The translations under genes were made by a program, and so were the position numbers. Below, piece after piece: positions 1 through 8,735 of a DNA stretch of 15,563 bases. The DNA lies in the NCBI GenBank assembly GCA_036939755.1, contig JALLAZ010001611.1:1-15563 (forward strand). The letters run 5' to 3'. The notes below the pieces were generated by a model. It had not been told where the DNA came from. It was given only the letters and a program-made list of their open reading frames with translations, and made no database searches. Source of the stretch: Stephanodiscus triporus. Taxonomy: Eukaryota > Bacillariophyta > Thalassiosirophyceae > Thalassiosirales > Thalassiosiraceae. Every line of letters begins with the position of its first letter. Position 1 is the first letter of the stretch.

Positions 1-536
1 GATGATGTTATGGGCGGGGGGAGGCGGCGGACAGCCTCCTCCGGCGAGAAAAAGGAGTTAAATGCCAAATGACCAATAATTCACCAAGAACCTTATTTTT
101 TATACATCATTTCCGCTCTCCAGTAGATATCAGTATTATCATCATGTCGTGCCTATGCATCGGGGGTGTGTGCATCCCCTACACCGCCCTCCTCCCGATG
201 CTCCTAATCGGGCTGCGGTGGATCGCGTCCCAATTCGCCAGAGTCGGTCTACTCCCTGAATTCGTCGCGAGGCGTCTTGGCCTGTCGTTCGGCTCCGCCG
301 CGCCGGGAACCAAAACATCCACAGCCGCGGGGGGGGGTCTGGCCCTCACCCCAAAAATCTGTGTCTCCGACCGCACAAAAAAAGCCTCGCCTGGGCGGTG
401 GATGGAGGCGAGGAGAAACGCCGATCGGAGCGAATCAATCGAAGGAAAGAGAGAGCAGCGAGCGACGACGACGACGACACACAAACAAACAAACAAACAC
501 AAGGCATCATCCCGAAAACGACAGGGGGGCGAGATC
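1..536 (+). other. Probable promoter and 5' UTR of the TARBP1/Trm3-like gene
   Basis: The reading frame of the downstream gene is open back to an ATG at 69, but I do not treat this stretch as coding. It includes a G8 run near 330 and an (ACAA)n tract at about 478-500, and its conceptual translation looks like random low-complexity sequence. The ATG at 537 follows it in a good Kozak context (A at -3, G at +4), and protein-like sequence starts there. Several frames are open on both strands, which is expected in GC-rich DNA with few stop codons. I see no clear TATA box. An upstream start at 69 cannot be excluded without a transcript. Confidence 0.45.
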
Positions 537-3500
537 ATGGTCGACCGCGTCGCCGTTGCCTTGGCGGCGACAGTCCCCGGCCGCAACGACGGGGTCCTCC
601 TCGACGAGTTTCGGACGCTGATCCGTCGCTCGGACGCACTCCTGCGTCGCGGACGCGGCCGTCGTCGACGGCGGCGGAATCGCCATCTCCGCGACGACTG
701 CGACCGCGACTACGACTACGACTGCGAGGAGGAGGAGGACGCCGGCGTCTTCGAGGCGACCATTCCCACGGCGACTCCGATGGCCGTGGACGACGGGAAG
801 GACGAAGACGACGAGGATGACGACGACGACGACGACGACGACGCGACGATGATGATGCTCGGCGGCGGACTTTGCTCCGACTCGGAGGACGAGGGCGGCG
901 CCGTCGTCGATGTCGATGTCGCGCTCGTCCCGTCGGACGCCGATCGGGAGATTAGAAAGAACGCGAGATCCCGCCGCCGCGGCGACGACGACGACGACGA
1001 CGTCGACGTCGACGTCGACGTCGACGACGAGGACGATGCGGCCTTTTTGAGACGGGCATCATCGGTCCACGAGGCGCTCCTAATCTCTTCACCTCGATCG
1101 TCGTCGTTCGCATCGTCGTCATCGCGCGACGGCGACGACGACGGCGACGACGACGGGGGGGCATCTCGCGCGGTCGTCGACGGGAGGGAGCTAGCCCGGG
1201 GTCTCGTGGACGCCATCCTCCAACTCGTCGCCGGAGGAGGAGGAGGAGGCCGGGGCATCGCGGGGAAGAAGGGCGCGTCGTCATCTTCGTCATCGTCGTC
1301 GTCGTCGCTGGCGGGCGTCCTCTCCAACCTCGTCTTCGTCGACCGCTCATCCGTCGACGGCGCCGGCGCCGCGAACGGGACAGGGGCGGGGGGGGAGTGG
1401 GGCCGCCGTGCTCGCCTCGCGCGTTCGTTGCTCGCCGTGCAATTCTTGCTGCAACTGTATGACGTCGACGTAGACGTCGGGAGGGGGGAGAAGGGGGCGC
1501 GCGGAGGAGCACCCACCTCCTCCTTCCAATCCGATCTTCGCATCCTTCGGAGGAGGAGGACGGCCAACGACGACCATGACGACGACGATTACGACGCAAC
1601 AAGCTCCATCGTCCTACCCCTGATCTTCGGCGGTAGGGGGGGAGGGGGGGGGGCGGCGGGTCCACCGTCGATCCTGCTATCGAACGACCCCCTCCTCGAC
1701 GCTGTCCTCGACCTTCGTCCTCCCCCCGCCTCCGCATCCGCCGCGCGTGCATCGGCGGACGTGTGCCTCGATGCTATGACTACGGTCATCGTCGACTTGA
1801 CGAGACGTGCAGCGTGCGTACGACGTCGCGCGATCATCGACGCGGCGTGTCGCGTCCTCGTACGCATCCACGACGACGTCCGCGACGACGACGACGAGGC
1901 GGAGGCAGCGGTCCGCGATGTGATGCACCGCGCGGTCGTCCCGGCGCTGCGCTGGATTGTCATCCGTCGTGGTCGGGGCAACTACGATGATGACGACAAC
2001 GACGACGACGACGTGTTGGGTCGATGGCCGCCGCCGCCGTCGTCATTGTCGTCGCTGGGTGTGCTCCGCCCTATCGCCGGGATGCTTTTACCCAGGCTGA
2101 ACGCGCCGGGGGACCAAGGAACGCCGCAACGGATGACACGGGCGGACGTCGACACGATAGAATCTCTCTGGGGCGAAATATCGACGTTGATGCGCGAGTA
2201 CGATGGCATACTCCTTCGGGCGGGAGAGGGAGGAGGAGGAGGAGGAATAGGAGGAGGAGGAGGAGGAGGAGGAGTAGGTGGGAGGAACGAAGAGGGTTTC
2301 CCCTTCGACGATAGGAATTACGACGCTGCGCCCATGGCCGCCACCGCCGTGCTTTGCATCGTGCTGCCGACCTTCCGCACGATTGACCTGCCCTCGGACG
2401 TCGTCGCCGTCGTTCCCTCCCCCCCCCCCTCCTCCTCCTCGGTTGATGGGTATTGCAGACCGATATTTCAACGTGGCGTGTGGAACCTTGTTCGACATTG
2501 CATGGGACGATGTGGGGGCGGCCGCGGCGGTCGCGTTTCCAATGACGTCGCCGTGAATGCCGCCGGCGGCGGAGGGGGTCGGGGAACGTCGCTCTTATCT
2601 CGGCCATCGTCGAACGGCAACAACAACAACAACAACAACAACATCAAAAGCGACAATAACAAAGGGGGTGACAACCAGAATGATGAGGAATACTACCACG
2701 ATCGCGCCTCTATGGATCAGATATTGCGTCGACGATCGGCCCACGCCCTGAGATTAATGTTGGAGCACGAGAGGGATCTGTTGCTCCGAGATGGGTCACG
2801 GGATAGGAATGGCGGCAAGTCGAAGAAGAAGAACGGGAATATGGACTTGGATCGTCAGAACAACGACTTAGACGAGGCCATTCGTCTTCGGGAGGACGTC
2901 GATCTGTGGATGAAATACGTCCTATGTTTCGAGATGCTGGAGATGGAAACGGAACTGCACCTCGTCGAGCAGGTCTGGACGACCGTCGGGGAGATCACGT
3001 CCAAAATCGCAGGCGTTAGTCGATCCTGCGAGGACGGGGACGACGATGAGAATAATTCCCTTGTCCTCCGGCGTTTGCCCCGACCTACGTGGGACGATAT
3101 CGGATCCCTCCTCCGCCTCGTCCTCATATCCGAGGCTCCCACGTTGCGCAAGCTTGGACTGTATCGCTTCCTGAGCGGGCACACTGGCGTGGATGTTTCC
3201 GGACCGCCAACTAATGCTTCCGCCGCAGCCATTGGCAATGACAAAGGGGACGGCAACTTCACCACATTCATGAATCTACCAAAGGGTAAAAAAGGAAATA
3301 CAAAGAAAATTTCAGGAGAAAAGGCACCCACCCAGGCCGTACCACTCTCTGCCGTGTCCATTAACTTCATACTCAATGTGGTTATGCGGTCGTATGATTC
3401 AATAGTTGGCACTAAGGTTGGAGAAAATATGCAGATTGAAGAGGGGGGCCAGCAAGAACGCGTAAGCATTTCTGATTTACTCTCGAGCTTTCTTTCCAAC

Positions 3501-6354
3501 TATACTAGAAGTATATCCTCGACCACGGAGAACGATGGTAGTGGTGCAACTCGGCTGTCAGATTTCGTTAATATGGTGTTCGGACCAGTTTTGATCCAAT
3601 GTAGTAAAGCAAGGTCGTTGATGCTCTATTATCGTTCTGTGGCGAGTGCGATCGATACAATGACATCATCGACGGGGGAGAAATGTCTGTTGAACATTGA
3701 CCCTAGTAACATACGAGCCACAATCAGATCCATGCGTGGAATGTTTTCATCTGGTGGCGCTCCCAAATCAATGCAGGAAGAATTGAGACTATACTTGGCC
3801 TTAGTCTTGAAGAGCTCCATCCCCTGGATTAAGGTGGATCCACGTCTAATCTTACAAGTCCTTGCCATGTACCCACCGTCAGAGTTGTTGGTGATGGACG
3901 GTGCAGATGAAAGACCGCTTTCTAGGGCCCGTGACGCTCTGGGCAAGTGGCTAATTAGTTTTGACAATGGCGGGTGGGCCAAAAAATCCTCGTCGGCGTG
4001 CGCTTCTGCATTCGTTCTTGGACAGCTCATGCCTTTCGGCGACATGGACATCATGTCGGGGGTAAATACAGCTGAGCGCGAAATTGGAATGTCGGTGTGC
4101 GTCTTCTGTTCGCTTTCAGGGGGTGGAAGCGAGCTCTTGTGGCCTGCGGTGTTCAAGGGCCTTCAGAGCCTTACTGTCGCCGCCGCTCCTTCATTCTCGT
4201 CTGCTAGCTTTTGCAAGGCCAACCGCTCAATGATTTTGCTTGAATATGGATGTAAGGAAGGCATGCTGTCTGGGATGGGCAATGGCGATATTCTTTTGGG
4301 AAATTTTAATGAGTACATGATGCCTCCTCCGCCGAACATTGAATCGTTACTAGGCAATGCCGCACAGTTTCTTATGTCCCAGTTAATGTCAATGTCAACG
4401 ACGCTATTTGAGACAGATGCAGTGAGTGATAACTCTGGCGGTTCAACGCGGTCATCGACATCAAATAGTGCTTCTTCGTACATGTCTATATTGATTAGTC
4501 AGCTCCGAGTTCTTCACCTAGCGTATCCGTCAAGTGTTTCATTGTCCCAAGCGGTCAAATGCATGCTTGAAGACTGCATCAAATCTCTCGCTGCCATCAA
4601 AAATAATCAACTCGACAATTCAGCAAGCCAGAATTGTGTAATAATTTTGACTTTGTGTTATGCCGCCTTATCTTGCGGTGCATCATTCGAGGGAGATGAA
4701 AAATTGAGTCGACTTATATCAACCTGTCGCATGATACTCAATGTTGAACTGTCTATACCTCCCGGGATAAAGAATGATAAAAAACAGACTTGCAGGTCAA
4801 TCTTTCAATATGCTAAATGGTGAGAGAGGGTGTTTGTCTTTCATTAATTTTTTCCTCTTTGGTTTTTACAATTTTTATTTCTCCATTGGTCCAAGGGGCT
4901 CTTTATCGTTGATTGTTTCCAATATCACGCACGAGGCAGGGGAAATATCTGGTGCTACAGAGGTCGAAGATATACATCAAGCGATTCTCGAATCAGCACG
5001 AGATTCCGTTGATGCGACACCAGCAATTGCCCTGCCGCCTTTGTTCGAGTGTGCTCTTAGTTCTGGGAACCACATTGTGATAAACAATGGAAGAAAGCAA
5101 CCTTTGCTTTGCTCTCTAAATGCAATCATTGAAACCTTATTTGGTGTACTGAATGAAGAGACTTCATCGTCAAATTACACGTACATGTTGAATGAAATGT
5201 CCAAATTATTCTTCAGGGGGAGGCTACTTCTTGATGAATACAAGATGTCCTATTGCGATGATAATTGCGGTCCAATGCCTATTATGCAGGCATTTCAACG
5301 ACTGTTACAGATGGCAGGCACCAGCAAGCCTTTCATTTGCAAGACGGTTGTCAGCCGAATATCTGTGGCCTGGCTAGGCCCCGATGACGGCCTAGAAAGT
5401 GATGTGGGCATGTGTGCAATACCTTACCGAGATCACATTGTTGATCTTCTTGTTTTCAAGGAGTGTAGGTTTGATGAAGGCAGCGCTCATTCAGGCGAAG
5501 GAGGGAAGTGGGACTATTTGCCAGAAGCCACTGATAGTTCCAGCATCACAAGGGCATTCGTCCTCTCATTTCTGTCGAAACTCCCCTCTCCTAGAGGCAT
5601 GTCAAACGTCGTTTTAAAGCAACTGGCTCACGTTGTCATTATGAAGCTACTCAATATTTGCTGCACCTCTCCGGCGCGTGGGAAAGCCTTCATTTCCGGA
5701 TCAGAGACATATGCACGAATGACCAGAGGCTGGCAAGCACTGTGCCTGATGAGTAGATTTGTGACCGATGATATTGCCACACAGGTAGCGTCCGGAGTTT
5801 TTAATGCAATGAGCTTCACTCTGCATGGACAAATACGATACTTCATTGAAGTCTTCACAATACAATGCACTCGTTTACATCCAACTATTTTCGGTCAGAT
5901 GTTCATACAAGAAATTAGCAGGAGGGATCTTTCTCTACCACATGTGTCAACTCTTATGATCATTGGGGGAAATTTGACAGTGGGCCGTTACAGTAATGAC
6001 TTTTTCCACTCCCCCACTGATTCTCGAATGAAAGATGTCCTTTGTGGTGTTCTTCCTTGGTTGTCGAGTACGCAAGGCTTCTCCAGAGCTATTGCCCAGC
6101 TTCTATGTCACAAACTCATCCCACTAGTCGTGGATGTAAATGCAAACATCTCTCCCGATGGCCCCGAAAAGAACGATGCGGTATTGCGCGCCATTTATTC
6201 ATTCTTGGAGAACAACACGGACATGATCAGACTGCGCAAGAAGCAACAGCTGTTCTTCGACTCCTATGATGTTGATAGTGTTTGCTCATTTAACGGCATA
6301 GTTTCTATACCAGTTGATGAGGGAGAAGAAGCGAACCCGACCCACATGGTAGAT
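537..6354 (+). CDS. TARBP1/Trm3-like HEAT-repeat protein, C-terminus missing
   Basis: The best reading is the N-terminal scaffold of a TARBP1/Trm3-type tRNA (guanosine-18-2'-O)-methyltransferase. In that family a long helical repeat region precedes a C-terminal SpoU (SPOUT) methylase domain. Two exons are visible, 537-4819 and 4896-6354. They join in phase 2 across a GT-AG intron and give about 1914 residues before the assembly N. The first third is low complexity: Asp-, Arg-, Ser-, Gly- and Asn-rich runs. The later part is ordinary amphipathic helical sequence. The segment RGWQALCLMSRF, followed by an IRYFIEVFTIQ-like helix, resembles the conserved repeat region of TARBP1. The SpoU motifs are absent, apparently because the sequence is lost at the N at 6355 rather than by evolution. 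Family recall without a search makes the name moderately sure; a generic ARM/HEAT protein is the alternative. Confidence 0.6.
787..1310 (+). repeat. GAC/TCG triplet repeats coding Asp, Val-Asp and Ser runs
   Basis: Imperfect trinucleotide repeats code for acidic and Ser-rich tracts: nearly uninterrupted Asp around 787-845, Asp and Val-Asp around 984-1035, and poly-Ser around 1277-1308. Positions 1001-1026 form a perfect 26-base palindrome built on four GTCGAC units, read as alternating Val and Asp. The lack of stop codons in such repeats opens long spurious frames on the opposite strand. Similar smaller tracts occur at 2222-2284 (poly-Gly) and 2618-2643 (poly-Asn). Confidence 0.85.
2222..2284 (+). 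repeat. GGA-rich tract coding poly-Gly
   Basis: A run of GGA triplets, broken once by ATA, codes for a Gly-rich stretch inside the large HEAT-like protein. It looks like a slippage-prone expansion between two better-conserved segments. A shorter AAC run at 2618-2643 codes for Asn residues in the same way. Confidence 0.8.
4123..4177 (+). repeat. 55-base direct repeat, original copy
   Basis: This segment is identical over 55 bases to 6356-6410. Here it lies inside a continuous reading frame (GSELLWPAVFKGLQSLTV) with protein-like flanks on both sides, so this is taken as the native copy. Confidence 0.9.
4820..4895 (+). other. Spliceosomal intron, 76 bases, phase 2
   Basis: The donor is GTGAGA at 4820 and the acceptor is CCAAG at 4891-4895, after a long T-rich tract. 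Without splicing, the first exon frame stops at 4821-4823. Removing these 76 bases joins two long open frames that differ by one phase: TG plus G makes a Trp codon, and the protein runs on as QYAKWGSLSLIV. The size matches the other introns in the window (73-112 bases). Confidence 0.85.
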
Positions 6355-6355
6355 N
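6355..6355. other. Assembly N: probable contig join with missing sequence
   Basis: One ambiguous base separates the TARBP1/Trm3-like coding region from the 55-base duplicate. Both neighbouring genes run into this point and lose their 3' ends: the methyltransferase-like gene lacks its SpoU domain, and the S9A peptidase on the opposite strand lacks the end of its catalytic domain. The true gap is therefore probably much more than one base. Confidence 0.85.
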
Positions 6356-6410
6356 GTGGAAGCGAGCTCTTGTGGCCTGCGGTGTTCAAGGGCCTTCAGA
6401 GCCTTACTGT
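6356..6410 (+). repeat. 55-base direct repeat, probable assembly copy
   Basis: This is an exact copy of 4123-4177 starting immediately after the N. The S9A peptidase reads (minus strand) right up to 6411, then meets a stop inside this copy. A perfect repeat whose length equals a common assembly k-mer, placed beside an N, is most simply a contig-end artefact. Confidence 0.8.
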
Positions 6411-8119
6411 GTGTCGGGATTACCATGATGCACCCGCCAACAACTTGTTGAACCTGCATGTAGTCACGGCGACAATTGGGCGTGAGAGATTAGTAATGCG
6501 TAACAAACATGGCCAAAGATGCACACATTCGGTCACCTTTTCATATCAAGAAGAGGAACCGCAACATGAATAGCAGCGAAAAGATCAGGGGCCTGGACGA
6601 GCATATTTCCGGCAAGTAATCCACCATTGGAGCCGCCCCTGCATGCAAGGGATTTGGGGGTGCAGATATTTGAAGCGACAAGATGCTAGGAGACAAATGG
6701 AGTAAGTGAGCGGCTTCGACAAGGAGTGCCAGAGATGAAAAGTCCACAATATATCTTATTCACCTCGCCAACCGCAATGAAATCTTCATAGCATTTGTTT
6801 CGATTTTCCTTCAGAGCAGACTGGATATGGCGTTTCAAACGAGCAACGTACGGGATTTTGTTCGTCAGATGATTGGTAGATGCATACACTGCCGATGGGC
6901 GATGCGACACGATGACTCACCTGATGCCACTTTGGGCCATATTCGCCGCCACCGCGAATATTCGCTTCGACGTACACACCTCCTCTTTCCAACCAACTAA
7001 TGCCTACAGTAGTGACATAACGAGGGCCAAGACTGATCTCAAAGCCTCCGTATCCATAAAGCAAAGTTGGTGTCGAGCCATCCAGCAAAAGTCCTTTCTT
7101 TGCTAACATAAAGTAGCTGCCAAATTTTCGCGTGCGATTTAACAACAAGCCAGAGAGTGGACATGCCATTGAGAAGGACCATTTCGAGGGAATCAGAAGC
7201 AAGACTGAAGAAAAAAAGTCTCACGGTATTTTGGTTCCATCTTTGCTTGTAGCAAAATGTTGGGTAACTTCCAATTCAGAAGAATCATACTGAAACAGTC
7301 TCAGCCGAAACAAAGAAATCAGTCACGGCAGAAGGTGGCAGCAAAAAAGTTGATGGGCTTACCATGTGCGGGAGTGATTTGAGCTTGCTGATAATATAGC
7401 CATTAGACCCACATTTTCTTGCATCAGCAAGGTAAAGCGTGCTAGGCTGAGTGTAGCTACTCGTCGTTAGCCAAATTAGATCGCTTTCTTTGGAGTCCAC
7501 TCCACCAGCGCTTGCTGTTCGAATTTGTCCACCTTCGTCGTCACTGTAAACTAGTTCAAAGGGACCACCTCTATCACCAAGCTTGAAGAATTGTAGACGC
7601 TCTTTAACGTCGTCTAACATGTACAGAATCAAATAGTTCTTCGTTGTGCTGTAGCCCGTGTAAGACGTTGATTCGCTTGGTGCAAACAGTACGTGGTACT
7701 GGAGTCTAGACCCTGTCTCTTTGATGGCATCCTGGTTTCCGTCTACTTTGGCACCGCTGAAATCAAGGAAGGCCCGTGCATCTACGTAAATAAGAGATCC
7801 ACTTTTGAACACTTTATCAGATCCATTGTCATATGCCTCCCAGTCTGCCTTTAGTTGAAGCAGCATCCATCGACCAAAGAAAGAAACCTCGGTATTCAGA
7901 GCGATGGCCAATTTTAGAAATTTGTCCGTCGGCTCTTTCCTGACATGGTAAAGAGAATTATAGAATGAAATTGACCTGCTTTGCACTTCATACATCGATC
8001 CGCCTTCACGGTGTGTTTCATCGTAGAGATACTGACCACAACTCACATCCGTCTCTTCGCCCTCAAACACGATTGGAGCGTCATCCACCTTGCTACCACG
8101 AGTCCACTCTCTGACAGTC
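6411..8119 (-). CDS. S9A prolyl oligopeptidase-like serine peptidase, partial at both ends
   Basis: This gene would code for a peptidase that cleaves short peptides after proline. Six exons can be traced on the minus strand: 8119-7363, 7289-7225, 7116-6921, 6820-6764, 6685-6537 and 6453-6411. The introns are 73, 108, 100, 78 and 83 bases, all GT-AG, and every phase agrees. The spliced product has the S9A pattern: a propeller segment (VREWTRG then VFEGEETDVS), SKDGTKIP at the domain entry, LLYGYGGFEISLGP, ANIRGGGEYGPKWHQ, and the nucleophile motif GGSNGGLL with the Ser codon at 6631-6629. About 420 of a usual 700 or so residues are present. The N-terminal part is missing beyond 8119. The catalytic Asp and His would lie past 6411, in the gap. 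The last exon has a frame break: LLAGASW is followed out of frame by GNPDT. The family is confident; whether the gene is intact is unknown. Confidence 0.85.
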
Positions 8120-8271
8120 CTAGGTGGTAAAACTCGGACTCACACCCGGTGGTACCTAGGTAAAAAGTCCGAGTTTCCGTGGTAAAAGTCCGAGTTTGGG
8201 TGGTAAAACTCGGAACCTAGGTAAAAAGTCCGAGTTTCCGTGGTAAAAGTCCGAGTTTGGGTGGTAAAACT
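8119..8271. repeat. 61-base tandem repeat with internal inverted motifs
   Basis: Positions 8155-8210 and 8216-8271 are identical over 56 bases with a 61-base period, and a partial unit starts at 8119. Each unit opens with the palindrome CCTAGG (8119, 8155, 8216). Inside a unit the motif GTCCGAGTTT occurs twice and its reverse complement once, so 8130-8140 and 8166-8176 form an 11-base inverted pair. The left edge coincides with the putative splice acceptor of the S9A gene. It may be intronic or the end of an inserted element. Confidence 0.85.
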
Positions 8272-8380
8272 GGGGCCCACGGGTGCGCCGGTTTTTCGTC
8301 GGTGCGCCAATGAAGACTTAAATTTTCTCTGGCACGATCGTCATCTCCTCGACCATAGTCGACGTCACATTCGTGGTGTT

Positions 8381-8610
8381 CGTCGTCGTTGGGGGAGGAT
8401 GTTCGACGACATCTCGCGCGCCTACGAGGTCCTCGGCGACGACCTCACTAGGCTGCTGTACAATAAGGAGGTAGGGGTGCCAACGGGAACGACAGGGAGA
8501 AGGAAGAGAAGGGGAGTAGTTTCGGAGAAGGCAAGGACAGCGAAGATTGGATGGATGCAGAGAGGAGGCTGTCGACGAACCCTCCCATCTTGTGTAGAGT
8601 GCTTAATACT
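8381..8610 (+). pseudogene. J-domain (DnaJ-like) remnant with a frameshift
   Basis: MFDDISRAYEVLGDD (from 8399), followed by LLYN, matches the third helix and end of a J domain, the Hsp70-stimulating module. The earlier helices and the HPD motif are not found upstream. After AATAAG at about 8465 the frame shifts. In the frame starting with GGA GGT the sequence continues with a hydrophilic stretch including EKEEKGSSFGEGKDSEDW, like the linker after a J domain. One missing base near 8470 would explain the shift. It sits between a tandem repeat and an unrelated ORF, which fits a gene fragment. The name rests on one helix only. Confidence 0.5.
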
Positions 8611-8735
8611 GTGTAAACCTTGGCTTCTGCTGCTACGACAAGTTTTTTTTTAGATTTTTTAAACTCTCAAATTTTGCCCGAAGACCATTGGACTGCTTGA
8701 CGACAACTCATCGATCGACATCAAAGATACAAAGA

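Noticed and set aside
69..536. N-terminal extension of the large ORF from the ATG at 69
   Set aside because: The translation is not protein-like, the DNA has homopolymer and (ACAA)n runs, and the ATG at 537 has a better context. It is kept as a probable UTR.
716..2607. Long minus-strand ORFs rich in Ser, Arg and Pro
   Set aside because: They are shadows of the GAC/TCG and GGA repeats of the plus-strand gene, where no frame has stop codons.
6356..6573. C-terminus of the large HEAT-like protein
   Set aside because: This frame runs through the 55-base copy and then antisense to S9A exons, so it is an artefact of the join.
8155..8271. CRISPR array
   Set aside because: There are only two full units that are identical throughout, with no variable spacers, in a eukaryotic setting.
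8240..8653. A 137-residue protein-coding gene
   Set aside because: Its start lies inside the tandem repeat, and only a short J-domain helix is recognisable before a frameshift. It was annotated as a remnant instead.
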